Positions 7,645-15,771 of a DNA stretch of 34,876 nt are shown here, one piece after another. The stretch covers positions 1 through 34,876 of the forward strand of contig JAEELW010000118.1 of NCBI GenBank assembly GCA_016282915.1, in the 5' to 3' direction. A program made the position numbers and the translations under genes. The DNA comes from Lachnospiraceae bacterium (GTDB lineage Bacteria > Bacillota > Clostridia > Lachnospirales > Lachnospiraceae). The notes under the pieces are model-generated. The model did not search any database, was not told where the DNA came from, and was given only the letters and a program-made list of their open reading frames with translations. How positions within the stretch are numbered: position 1 is the stretch's first letter; each line of letters starts with the position of its first letter.

Positions 7645-9042
7645 TCATTCGACCGGCTGCGTCCGGCTGTCCTGATTGGGCTGCGTCTGGCCTTCCCGGT
7701 CCGGAGGCATCTGACCATTCCGCTCCGGCGGCGTCTGGCCATCCCATTCCGGCGGTGTCTGCCCATCCCATTCCGGCGGCGTCTGCCCGTTCTGCTCCGG
7801 GTGCATTCTCATGCCCTCACCGGCTCCGTTTTTTCCTCCGCGGCCGCCCATACCGCCGCCCTGCCCGCCGAACATCTGATTACTGATCGCGTTTGTCTCT
7901 TTCCCGTTCTCGATGATCGTACCGCCGTTGTATTCGGCACTGCCGTCATAGTCAAAAGCGGACTGTCCGCTGATGTCAATGGTACCTCCGTTGATCCGGA
8001 TATCGCCGTTGGAATCCACGCCGTCCGTGTCGCCTGCTCCCATCACGATGCTGACTTCACCGCCGTTCAGTTCAAAGAGCGGAACGCAGAGGCTGCTCTT
8101 CTGCGCGGCGTTGATGCCGTCATCCGAAGCGTCGACCGAGACGCTTCCTCCGTTGATCCGGACGACCGTAGCTTCGATCCCCTCTGCTGCCGTAAGCTTC
8201 AGCGCTCCGTCGTCTACCGTTATGAGCGTCGTCGCATGGATCGCATCGTCCGCGGCGCTGATCGTCAGGCTGCCTCCACCGATATAGATACTGCCCGTGC
8301 TGTCGTCTTCATCGTCCTCGGCATGCAGTCCGTCGTTACAGCGGCTGATCGTAAGGCTTCCGTCCGCCACGGCGATCTCTTCATGCGCTTCCAGCGCGCT
8401 TCCTTCGCATTCGACTGTAAGCGTTCCTCCGGTGAGCTTCAGCGAATCTTTGGACGTGATCCCGTTATCGGACGAAATGATGCTCAGACTCCCCGTCCCG
8501 TTCAATACCAGATCGTCCTTCGAAAAGATCACGGCGTCCGTATTCGTATCCCCGTCGGCCGTAAAACTGCCGCTCACACTCAGTTCATTATCTTCCGATG
8601 CGCTCGTGATAAATACCTTATCGGCACTCTTTACATAGATACAGGGCTGATCCTTATTGCTGACGCTCAGTCCGTCCAGTACCAGCTGTACTTTGTCTTC
8701 GCTTCCGGCTTCCACCTTTACCGTCACGTTCTCTGCACTGCCGCTCAATACATACACGCCCTCTTTATCGATCGTGATGTCGCTGCCGCTTTCCACGCTC
8801 AGAGTGACGGCCTCAGACAGATCCGGCGTCTGCTCCATATCTCTGTCCGTAAAGAGTTCTTCCGCATCCGGCTCCGCAAAAACGCTGCTGTCGCCGCTTG
8901 CTGATGAAGCCGTTCCCCCACCGCTTCCTTTTACGGACTGTGATGCCCGCGCGGCTGCCTGAAGCTCCGCGCTGTCGGCCGCGCCGCACGCTGTCAGCAT
9001 TACCATTGCGCTTATGATAGCCATGATCATCTTTTTCTTCAT
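7645..9042 (-). CDS. Beta-helix carbohydrate-binding-type lipoprotein (Cthe_2159-like)
   Basis: The 465-residue protein begins with a lipoprotein signal (MKKKMIMAIISAMVMLTAC, lipobox LTAC, Cys19), so it should be anchored outside the membrane. Residues about 75-385 are made of short recurring blocks such as LTGGTLTVE, INGGSVSVDASDDGINA and INGGTIDISG, the pattern of right-handed beta-helix proteins of the Cthe_2159 family (known to bind acidic polysaccharide). A glycine-rich linker follows, then a low-complexity tail with five near-repeats of GQTPPEWD type. GGAGG lies eight bases before the ATG. It is the last gene of the VTC-DUF4956 unit and has its own terminator. The ligand here is unknown. 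Confidence 0.82.
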   Translation of the reverse strand: MKKKMIMAIISAMVMLTACGAADSAELQAAARASQSVKGSGGGTASSASGDSSVFAEPDAEELFTDRDMEQTPDLSEAVTLSVESGSDITIDKEGVYVLSGSAENVTVKVEAGSEDKVQLVLDGLSVSNKDQPCIYVKSADKVFITSASEDNELSVSGSFTADGDTNTDAVIFSKDDLVLNGTGSLSIISSDNGITSKDSLKLTGGTLTVECEGSALEAHEEIAVADGSLTISRCNDGLHAEDDEDDSTGSIYIGGGSLTISAADDAIHATTLITVDDGALKLTAAEGIEATVVRINGGSVSVDASDDGINAAQKSSLCVPLFELNGGEVSIVMGAGDTDGVDSNGDIRINGGTIDISGQSAFDYDGSAEYNGGTIIENGKETNAISNQMFGGQGGGMGGRGGKNGAGEGMRMHPEQNGQTPPEWDGQTPPEWDGQTPPERNGQMPPDREGQTQPNQDSRTQPVE

Positions 9043-9137
9043 ATCCTTTTCCTCCGTTCTTTTTCCGCTCGTTTTTCACTGCAGATCATATATGTCCAGC
9101 TTTTCCACACGCGTTATGTTATATTTATCAGTTCACG

Positions 9138-9390
9138 CAGCGCATCCGCCGCCTCCGTCATCCTGCCGGGCCGGGTCCGGCCTTCCCCCTTCTCGCCCGG
9201 TGCGCCTTATCATATCCCGCTCACGTTTTACCATACTCTTCATCTCTTACAGCGCATCCGCCGCCTCCGTCATCCTCTCCGGGCCGGGTCCGGCCTTCCC
9301 ACTTCTCGCCCGGTGCGCCTTATCATATCCCGCTCACGTTTTGCCATACTCTTCATCCCTTACAGCGCATCCGCCGCCTCCGTCATCCTG
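9138..9390 (-). repeat. Tandem duplication of the DUF4956 gene end (two 112-113 bp units plus the original)
   Basis: A segment beginning CAGCGCATCCGCC occurs at 9138, 9250 and 9363. The 9363 copy is the last 28 bases of the DUF4956 gene, including its stop; the two others lie downstream with nearly identical intervening sequence (112 and 113 bp periods, a few substitutions). Each unit carries a GGCCGG/CCGGCC hairpin. The rest of 9043-9359 holds no gene. The duplication lengthens the gap before the lipoprotein gene. Confidence 0.9.
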
Positions 9391-10040
9391 CCCAGGCTGA
9401 TCTCGAGATTCCCGTTCATGGTCCGCAGTTCATCCAGAAATTCCTTCGAAGATACATGCTCCTTCAGGATCACATTCAGTGTGAGCTTGTACAGACTGCC
9501 CATATTCGTAAGCCTCACTTCCTCATAGCTGTATTCCTTCAGGTACTTCCGGAAGCTCTCCTCGAAGAGTCCCTCATAATCCAGGTTTTCCGGGACCAGG
9601 ATCTTCAGCATCCTGACGCCCCTGTTTTCCGAGCCGAAATGTGTCACGTTCAGCAGCAGATTGATCGCGGATATGATCAGCGCAAAGAGCAGCGCGATCC
9701 AGATATAGCCCATGCCTGCGGCCAGACCGACGGCCATTGCCAGAAAGATCCCGGTGATCTCCTGCCCGCGTCCGGGTGCCGAGCGGAAGCGTACCAGGCT
9801 GAAGGCGCCGGCCACGGCCACTCCCGCGCCGATGTTGCCGTTCACCAGGATGATCACCAGCTCCACGACCGCCGGAAGCAGCACCAGCGTGGTGACAAAG
9901 CTTCTTGAATAGCGGTTTTTGATCATGTACGCTCCCGCGATGATCACTCCGCAGAGCAGCGCGACGAGCGTTGTGATCATGAATTCGCTTCCGCTGAAAG
10001 TTCCGTTTGAGATTATTGAAGTAAAAATATCGTTAAACAT
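9360..10040 (-). CDS. DUF4956 family membrane protein
   Basis: The 226-residue protein has an N-terminal membrane region with about four helices (residues 20-135), including the family-typical VAGAFSLVRFRSAPGRGQEI loop, followed by a cytosolic domain of about 85 residues. The biochemical function of DUF4956 is not established. Its start overlaps the end of the VTC gene by eight bases, so the two are translationally coupled, and the pairing DUF4956 + VTC domain recurs in many bacteria (from memory). The stop region has been copied twice downstream. Confidence 0.87.
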   Translation of the reverse strand: MFNDIFTSIISNGTFSGSEFMITTLVALLCGVIIAGAYMIKNRYSRSFVTTLVLLPAVVELVIILVNGNIGAGVAVAGAFSLVRFRSAPGRGQEITGIFLAMAVGLAAGMGYIWIALLFALIISAINLLLNVTHFGSENRGVRMLKILVPENLDYEGLFEESFRKYLKEYSYEEVRLTNMGSLYKLTLNVILKEHVSSKEFLDELRTMNGNLEISLGRMTEAADAL

Positions 10041-10806
10041 ATGCCACCTCTCCTTTCGTTCTTCCGTATATGCCTTCCGTTTCCTGCAGCTTCACGCTCC
10101 TTACGCCGCAGCTGCTCCGCATCATATCCTTGTATCCTTCTCCGTATTTGGAGAACGAAGCCGGAAATACCTTCTGCTCATTCAGCTTCCGTGCCAGCTC
10201 CGGCGGCAGCGCATTCGCCACCTTGATCTCCATCAGATACTGCCCCGGCTTTAAGATCGGCTTCCCAGGCTTTTGCTGCCGCAGATCCCTGCATTCCGCA
10301 TTCCACTCGATGTTCCGGTCAAAGGTTACCCGGAAATCCGGATCGAGGATCCCGGCCATCGCCATCCTTTCGTAACAGATGCTCATGGCCGGCCGCAGGT
10401 CCTTATAGCGTTCTTCGAAAGAGAGGATCTCCTTTGCGATCTGTGAAGATCCGAGATCCAGATTTTTCCCCTCCATATGCCCCTGCAGCTTTTCGTAGCT
10501 GCCGGAGATGCGGCGTTTGTAGACGATCCCTTTATACTTCTTTTTGATCTCGATAAAGGCGTTCGTGCCGTCCTCCGTCTCTCCATAGGTACGCAGCCTC
10601 AGTTTTTCCTTGTAAAGCGGTTTTTCCAGTGAGGTGCGGACCAGCAGGTAATCTTTGGTATCAAAGTATATATTGTTGATCCTGGATATCCCGTAACGGT
10701 CGGTCCTCGCTATCCCGTCCAGGAACGCTTTCACTTCACGGTACTGCTCTTCGTCCAGCAGGTATTTGATCTCTTTACGTTGAAACACTTCCCTGTATTC
10801 TCCCAT
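10033..10806 (-). CDS. VTC-domain protein (polyphosphate polymerase-like)
   Basis: The 257-residue product matches the VTC/triphosphate-tunnel fold of eukaryotic polyphosphate polymerase Vtc4: FQRKEIKYLL at the N-terminus, NIYFDTKD, EKLRLRTYG, FIEIKKKYKGIVYKRR, FRVTFDRNIEW, LMEIKV and FSKYGEGY supply the basic and acidic residues expected to line the tunnel. The start at 10806 is chosen for its AAGGAAG site and family-like N-terminus; a longer frame reaches 10938 but crosses the upstream terminator. No membrane segment is present; the partner DUF4956 gene overlaps its end. Whether it makes polyphosphate or another anionic polymer is unknown. Confidence 0.86.
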   Translation of the reverse strand: MGEYREVFQRKEIKYLLDEEQYREVKAFLDGIARTDRYGISRINNIYFDTKDYLLVRTSLEKPLYKEKLRLRTYGETEDGTNAFIEIKKKYKGIVYKRRISGSYEKLQGHMEGKNLDLGSSQIAKEILSFEERYKDLRPAMSICYERMAMAGILDPDFRVTFDRNIEWNAECRDLRQQKPGKPILKPGQYLMEIKVANALPPELARKLNEQKVFPASFSKYGEGYKDMMRSSCGVRSVKLQETEGIYGRTKGEVAYV

Positions 10807-10881
10807 GTTCGTCACTTCCTTCCGTTCTTTCTTTTTTCCTTCTATGCCCGTATGATAAGATCCGAATATTAAACGAACATT

Positions 10882-10917
10882 AAAAAAGCACCGGAAAAAC
10901 AAAAATTTTTCCGATGC
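10882..10917 (-). terminator. Terminator after the histidine kinase gene
   Basis: A 12-bp stem (GCATCGGAAAAA pairing with TTTTTCCGGTGC, one G-U) is followed on the minus strand by TTTTTT. It separates the two-component operon from the VTC-DUF4956-lipoprotein unit, although no clear promoter was found after it. Confidence 0.85.
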
Positions 10918-10995
10918 CTTCAAACTTCCCCGCATCACGGCATATTTGATGCTCTTGTATCCGAAACTGCCTTTTCCATCCCCGCGCCGCAGCCC

Positions 10996-12276
10996 TCAGC
11001 GCAGCGTGATCCTGAATACCGTTTCCCCGTTTTCGGAATACGCCCGTATATCCCCGTTATGATTCCGCGCGATCCTTCTGGCGATCGCAAGTCCTAGCCC
11101 GTAACGGTTTTCCTGCCGGCTCCTCGCCTTGTCCCCGCGGTAAAAGCGTTCAAAGATCTTTTCCCGCTCTTCCTCCGGGATCGGATCGCCGCGGTTGATC
11201 ACAAGGATCTCAACGCCGTTTTTCCCCTTCATCCTTTTTGCGCTCACCCTTACCGCGCTGTCGCGGTAAGCATGACGTACCGCGTTGTCCAGGATCGTCG
11301 CGGCGAGCTGCTCGATCTCTTCCTTATTGCAGACAAGACGCAGACCCTCTTCAATCCCGGTCTCCACGGAAACGCCCTGCTCAAACGCCACCCCCTCGTA
11401 GGAAAGACAGCTTTTTTCCAGTATCCTTGACAGATCCTCCTCCCGGTAAGCCGCGCGGTCTCCCCCGTTTTCCAGTCTGGAAAGATTTAAGAGCCCGGCG
11501 ATCAGCCTTCCCATGCGGTCCGCCTCGTAGCGGATATCCTCCAGCTTTTTCTTATCCTCCTCCGCGGCCGACATCTCATCGGCCGAAGCCATGATCACGG
11601 CCAGCGGGGTCTTCAGTTCGTGGGAGGCATCCGCGATGAACTCCTTCTGCCTCTCGAACGCTTCCGCCGCGGGCTTTGTGATCCAGGCCGTGATCCTCCG
11701 GGATGCAAAGACGATCAGCGCTTCCAGCACGGCAAAAAGCAGCAGGGACTGCAGCAGCAGTTCGAGAAGCTTTCGCGAGATCCCGCTCCTGTTCAGGATC
11801 ACGATGGATTCCATATAGCGGTAACGATAGGAATAGCCGTTGATATAGAGATTTCCCACATACATCGCATCGCCGCTTTCTTTCGAAAGAATCTCCTCCG
11901 CTGCCCGGGCCGCGTCAAAATCTTCCGATGCGTTTCCGTGATCATAGATCGCCGCGACGGCACCGTCCTTAAGCTCTGCCGTATAGATCTCATAATCCAT
12001 GATCATCATGTTTTCCAGATCATGTGGACGCAGCCTCTGCCCCTCGGGGCCCTGCGTATCCTCCGGCGGCAGCACGTCTTCCGGGCGCATTCCTTCTCCC
12101 TCGCCGGCCCTGCCGTTCCGGAAAGCCCTGCGGTCCTCCAGGATATCGAGACTGCGCCGTATCCCCTCTTCCTCCCGCGCATAATTCCGCACGTTCACAA
12201 AGACCAGCACGGCTATGAGGATCGCACTGAGCATGAAAAAGACCGTGAGCATTGTCTTCTTTCTTAATTCCTTCAT
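10996..12276 (-). CDS. Sensor histidine kinase
   Basis: The 426-residue protein has a membrane helix at about 8-28, an extracytoplasmic region to about 165, and a second helix at about 168-191. The HisKA box FIADASHELKTPLAVI places the phosphorylated histidine at 219, and the ATPase domain shows ILDNAVRHA (N box), FERFYRGD (F box) and YGLGLAIARRI (G box). The sensor region is acidic and proline-rich near residues 60-85. It begins six bases after the response-regulator stop, so the pair is one operon. The stimulus is not evident; proximity suggests control of the VTC/lipoprotein genes. Confidence 0.95.
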   Translation of the reverse strand: MKELRKKTMLTVFFMLSAILIAVLVFVNVRNYAREEEGIRRSLDILEDRRAFRNGRAGEGEGMRPEDVLPPEDTQGPEGQRLRPHDLENMMIMDYEIYTAELKDGAVAAIYDHGNASEDFDAARAAEEILSKESGDAMYVGNLYINGYSYRYRYMESIVILNRSGISRKLLELLLQSLLLFAVLEALIVFASRRITAWITKPAAEAFERQKEFIADASHELKTPLAVIMASADEMSAAEEDKKKLEDIRYEADRMGRLIAGLLNLSRLENGGDRAAYREEDLSRILEKSCLSYEGVAFEQGVSVETGIEEGLRLVCNKEEIEQLAATILDNAVRHAYRDSAVRVSAKRMKGKNGVEILVINRGDPIPEEEREKIFERFYRGDKARSRQENRYGLGLAIARRIARNHNGDIRAYSENGETVFRITLR

Positions 12277-12282
12277 AAAAGC

Positions 12283-12960
12283 CTACTCTTCATACTCCAG
12301 TTTATATCCCATGTTGCGGATGGTTTTGACCGATACCTTTGATCCGATGAGCTTCAGCTTCTTTCTCACAAAGGACATATATGCTTCCAGATTATTCGAG
12401 ACCGCCTCGGAATCCATCCCCCAGACCCGGTCGTAGATCATCTCCCTTGAGAGGATACGGTCCGGATTGCTCATCAGATACTCGATCAGCTGGAACTCCT
12501 TATTGTTGATCCCCACATCCTCGTTGTTTGCCGCACAGCGTATCGCCGACGCCTTATAATCCAGTATCAGGTCTCCGTACTGCAGGAGATTTTCAACAGC
12601 TTTTCCGATATTCAGTTGGGCGTTGACGCGCGCCGCCAGCTCATCGACATGAAAAGGCTTCGGTACATAATCGTTCGCCCCGCTGCCGAAACCGAGAAGA
12701 CGGTCTTCCAGTTCGGCCTTTGCGGTGAGCATGATGACCTTCACTTCCCTGTTCTCTTTTCGCAGCTCTTTCAGGATCTCGATGCCGTTCTTTTTCGGCA
12801 GCATGATATCCAGTATGATCAGGTCATACATCCCCGAGAGCGCATTATATGCCCCCTCCTCTCCGTCATTGGAGATATCCACGATATAATGGTCCCGTCT
12901 GAGCCGCTCCGCCACCAGCTCCGCCAGTGCAGCCTCATCTTCCACGATCAGTATACGCAT
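12283..12960 (-). CDS. OmpR-family response regulator
   Basis: The 225-residue protein has a receiver domain (1-120) with the acidic pair E7/D8, phosphorylation site Asp51 in LIILDIMLP, T79 and K101 in VPKPF, followed by a winged-helix DNA-binding domain (about 128-223) ending in VKTIRNMGYKLE. It is the transcription factor partner of the histidine kinase that follows. A long inverted-repeat element sits just upstream at 12976-13050, so its promoter is either within or beyond that element. Confidence 0.96.
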   Translation of the reverse strand: MRILIVEDEAALAELVAERLRRDHYIVDISNDGEEGAYNALSGMYDLIILDIMLPKKNGIEILKELRKENREVKVIMLTAKAELEDRLLGFGSGANDYVPKPFHVDELAARVNAQLNIGKAVENLLQYGDLILDYKASAIRCAANNEDVGINNKEFQLIEYLMSNPDRILSREMIYDRVWGMDSEAVSNNLEAYMSFVRKKLKLIGSKVSVKTIRNMGYKLEYEE

Positions 12961-12975
12961 TCATTAACCCTTTCC

Positions 12976-13050
12976 GTTGAAGACAGGGGGACGGTCCTTC
13001 TGTCCTCAACGTCCCTCTGAAGACAGAAGGACCGTCCCCCTGTCTTCAAC
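12976..13050. repeat. REP/MITE-like inverted repeat (29-bp perfect arms), copy 1
   Basis: Arms 12976-13004 and 13022-13050 are perfect reverse complements around a 17-base loop. Each arm contains GGGGACGGTCC next to GAAGACA and CTGTC. The same sequence family occurs at 15353-15463. There is no U-tract, so it is not a standard terminator, though it lies between the DUF362 gene end and the response regulator. Confidence 0.92.
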
Positions 13051-13063
13051 GTCCCTCCGCTCC

Positions 13064-14191
13064 TCACGGCATCGTGATCAGTTCGTATTCCCTCGATCCT
13101 ACGCCGATCTTTTCCGCATGCTCCAGAGTCTCGACCCATGAAACGTTGTGGTTGCTGTTATGCCATACATCTCCGTGATCGTGGAAGCCCTCGCGCGCCA
13201 TATTATCCCCGAGCTGGCTGTTCCTTATCGGTTCCGCTTTCTGACACAGATCCACACAGGCCTGATCCAGGGCGACAGGATCAAAAGACGCCAGCATGCC
13301 GATATCCGGAAGTATGGGCGCATCGTTTTCGCCGTGGCAGTCGCAGTTCGGCGACACATCCGTGATCAGGCTGATATGGAAGCTGGGCCGCCCGCTTATG
13401 ACCGCCGCCGTGTATTCCGCCATTCTCCTACCCAGCATCTGCGGTGCATCCCAGTTGTCGTTTTCAATGGCGTCAAAGGCGCAGGCGCCGATACATCTGC
13501 CGCAGCCCTTGCATTTTTCCGGATCGATCCACGCCTTATTTCCCTCATAGCTTATGGCGTCCGAACCGCATTCTTTCGCGCATCTGCGGCAGCCACGGCA
13601 CAGATCTTCAATAACATGCGGATGTCCGCTGTTGTGCTGCTGCATCTTTCCGGCTCGGCTCCCGCAGCCCATGCCTATATTCTTGATCGCGCCGCCGAAA
13701 CCGGCCTGCTCATGTCCCTTAAAGTGGTTGAGCGAGATCACGATATCCGCATCCATGACGGCGCGTCCGATATATGCCTCTTTGCAATACTCCCCGTTGG
13801 GGACAGGCACCGCGATATCGTCCGTTCCCCTCAGACCGTCCGCTATGATGATCTGACAGCCGGTCGTCACGGTATTAAAGCCGTTGATATTTGCGCAGTC
13901 CAGGTGCTCCAGCGCGTGCTTGCGGCTGCCCGGATAAAGCGTATTACAGTCCGTCAGAAAAGGCAGCCCGCCGTATTGCTTGACCAGATCCGCCACGGCT
14001 TTTGCATAATTCGGCCTCAGATAGGCAAGATTTCCAAGCTCGCCGAAATGCATCTTTATCGCCACAAATTTCCCTTCCATGTCGATGGATGCCATTCCCG
14101 CCTTGCGGATCAGCTTCTTCAGCTTTTCCGAAAGACTCACCCCCAGAACCGTCCTGAAATCGGTAAAATACACTTTTGATCTTTCCATCAT
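13064..14191 (-). CDS. DUF362 protein with two [4Fe-4S] ferredoxin motifs
   Basis: The 375-residue protein has the DUF362 core (FVAIKMHFG, TDCNTLYPGSR, ISLNHFKGHEQAGFGGAIKNIGMG) interrupted by two CxxCxxCxxxC clusters at Cys198-208 and Cys227-237, each expected to bind one [4Fe-4S] cluster. The molecular role of DUF362 proteins is not settled; some act in electron transfer or oxidation chemistry. AGGAGG precedes two adjacent ATG codons; the second (14188) has the better spacing. It follows the acyltransferase gene by about 20 bases, and both are bracketed by the inverted-repeat elements. Confidence 0.88.
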   Translation of the reverse strand: MMERSKVYFTDFRTVLGVSLSEKLKKLIRKAGMASIDMEGKFVAIKMHFGELGNLAYLRPNYAKAVADLVKQYGGLPFLTDCNTLYPGSRKHALEHLDCANINGFNTVTTGCQIIIADGLRGTDDIAVPVPNGEYCKEAYIGRAVMDADIVISLNHFKGHEQAGFGGAIKNIGMGCGSRAGKMQQHNSGHPHVIEDLCRGCRRCAKECGSDAISYEGNKAWIDPEKCKGCGRCIGACAFDAIENDNWDAPQMLGRRMAEYTAAVISGRPSFHISLITDVSPNCDCHGENDAPILPDIGMLASFDPVALDQACVDLCQKAEPIRNSQLGDNMAREGFHDHGDVWHNSNHNVSWVETLEHAEKIGVGSREYELITMP

Positions 14192-14212
14192 GAACCCTCC
14201 TGCCTGCGGCCG

Positions 14213-15304
14213 CTATACATCTTTCTTTTGAGCTTTTTTCCCGGCTCCCATGAGAAAACGGAGCAGCGGTATCCTTAAACATATCTCCGCACAGATAAAC
14301 GTTACGATATAAGAAAGGATTACAGGTACAATGTACAATAAAACGATATTTTTTTCAAACAGATCCGCAAACCAGTACTGGAACAGGACGATCCAGAGAA
14401 AATGAAGGCTGAAATACGGAAACGACCTTTGGGACATGTAATCCGTAAATTCCCCTCTGAAATCGAGGCTCAGCTTTCCGATCCCGATCAGCGCCAGCAT
14501 CATGAACCATTCTTCCAGAGCCTTGGCGATGGTATTGACGATCCCGAAATCCTTTCCCGACCACAGGAACATATACACATCCGCGATCCCGGCGATCAGA
14601 GCTATGGCCAGCGTGACATAGCGGTACTTCTCCGCCTTTTCCATCACCTTCTCATCCGATATGAGGTAATAACCCAGAAGAAAGATAAAGAGATATTCCG
14701 CAAAGCTTTTTCCGCCTACCGAGAGCAGGTCATAGAGAAAAGGAAGCACGATCACCGGCAGGCAGATCAGCGGGAAAGGGATATCGTGATCCCCCGACTC
14801 TTTCTTTGCGATACGCCGGACCAGGACAATGATCCCCAGGGAAACCAGCGAGATCACAAAGAGAAAATACAGAAACCAGAACTGTCCGACGGAAAAGCCG
14901 CCGTCAAAACCGGACAGATCCGTCCATTTTGTAAAGAATATGACGTAGTGCTCCGCAAAGCTTCCGGAATACCCGCAGTTGGTCTTATCTCCGATATAAG
15001 CCAGAATCGGGCAGAAAACAAGCGTCCCGAAAAGGAAAGGGATCAGCAGGCGCTTCACTCTTTCCGCAAAATATTGAAAGCAGGATCGTTTTGCGAGCGC
15101 ATAACGTGTACTGATCCCTGCGAGAAGAAACAGCAGGGGCATGAAAAAGGGACTGAAGAACACGATAAAGCTGCTCAGCACCCTGTTCCCGCCGAAAAAG
15201 ATGTAATTCCCCTCCCCCCAGGTATTAAAGGCCTGCGCCGCATGGTACGGGATCAGCCAGATCACGTCCATCCATCTCAGATTATCGATAAAATTCTTTC
15301 TCAT
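14213..15304 (-). CDS. Membrane acyltransferase, Acyltransferase_3 family
   Basis: The 363-residue protein has about ten hydrophobic helices and the family N-terminus (RKNFIDNLRWMDVIWLIPYHA), where the family's usual motif includes a conserved His of the RxxxxxxxxxxxH type, here His21 in the IPYHAAQAF segment. Such enzymes move acyl groups to extracellular sugars or lipids. The start at 15304 is chosen for GGGAGAAG upstream; a longer frame reaches 15361 but overlaps the inverted-repeat element. It is likely cotranscribed with the DUF362 gene. The acceptor is unknown. Confidence 0.88.
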   Translation of the reverse strand: MRKNFIDNLRWMDVIWLIPYHAAQAFNTWGEGNYIFFGGNRVLSSFIVFFSPFFMPLLFLLAGISTRYALAKRSCFQYFAERVKRLLIPFLFGTLVFCPILAYIGDKTNCGYSGSFAEHYVIFFTKWTDLSGFDGGFSVGQFWFLYFLFVISLVSLGIIVLVRRIAKKESGDHDIPFPLICLPVIVLPFLYDLLSVGGKSFAEYLFIFLLGYYLISDEKVMEKAEKYRYVTLAIALIAGIADVYMFLWSGKDFGIVNTIAKALEEWFMMLALIGIGKLSLDFRGEFTDYMSQRSFPYFSLHFLWIVLFQYWFADLFEKNIVLLYIVPVILSYIVTFICAEICLRIPLLRFLMGAGKKAQKKDV

Positions 15305-15352
15305 ATCCGCTTCTCCCAACGAAAGCACAGCAAAACACGTGGACGCTTCTCT

Positions 15353-15463
15353 TGAAGACACGGGGACGGTCCTCCTGTCCTCACTTTTGAAGACAGGAGG
15401 ACCGTCCCCGTGTCTTCACTGTCCTCAAGAATGAAGACAGAAGGACCGTCCCCGTGTCTTCAC
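15353..15463. repeat. REP/MITE-like inverted repeat, copy 2 with an extra third arm
   Basis: Arms 15353-15379 and 15392-15418 form a perfect 27-bp inverted repeat with a 12-base loop. A third arm (about 15432-15463) repeats the right arm but carries the AGAAGG variant found in copy 1. The shared core is GGGGACGGTCC with GAAGACA ends. The element lies between the tRNA terminator and the acyltransferase gene. Confidence 0.92.
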
Positions 15464-15485
15464 GTGCAATATCCCTGAAACAGAG

Positions 15486-15510
15486 AAAACCCTTGAAGTT
15501 CAAGGGTTTT
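15486..15510 (-). terminator. Terminator after tRNA-His
   Basis: A 12-bp palindromic stem (AAAACCCTTGAA/TTCAAGGGTTTT, one central base) ends in TTTT on the minus strand, closing the Arg-His tRNA unit. Confidence 0.8.
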
Positions 15511-15521
15511 CCGCATTTTCG

Positions 15522-15596
15522 GGTGGGTAAAGGGACTCGAACCCTTGATCTCCAGAACCACAATCTGGCGCGTTAACCAACTACGCTATACCCACC
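15522..15596 (-). tRNA. tRNA-His (anticodon GTG)
   Basis: On the minus strand the acceptor GGTGGGTA pairs with TACCCACC, giving the extra G-1:C73 pair that marks tRNA-His. The anticodon loop TTGTGGT contains GTG and the T-arm has GGTTCGAGTCC. It lies 32 bases after tRNA-Arg in the same transcript. Confidence 0.96.
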
Positions 15597-15628
15597 ATAT
15601 ATAATTATTCAATAAACAGGAACTTTCG

Positions 15629-15702
<74 letters not shown>

Positions 15703-15737
15703 CCGCCGGCAGGCTCGTTATCCTGCACAACGGGTGT

Positions 15738-15766
15738 ATTATCTCAAAAAATACGGTCGCTGTCAA
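15738..15766 (-). promoter_or_regulatory. Promoter of the tRNA-Arg/tRNA-His unit
   Basis: Minus-strand TTGACA (15761-15766) and GATAAT (15738-15743) with 17-bp spacing; the start is expected near 15731. The -35 element lies just past the stop of the Sel1-repeat gene. Confidence 0.88.
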
Positions 15767-15771
15767 GTGTT

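Noticed and set aside
10807-10938. N-terminal extension of the VTC protein
   Set aside because: It would cross the terminator of the kinase operon and adds residues unlike the family; the ATG at 10806 has a good ribosome site.
12976-13050. Inverted repeat as an ordinary rho-independent terminator of the DUF362 gene
   Set aside because: No U-tract on either side, arms of 29 bp are unusually long, and the same sequence recurs at 15353; treated as a dispersed element instead.
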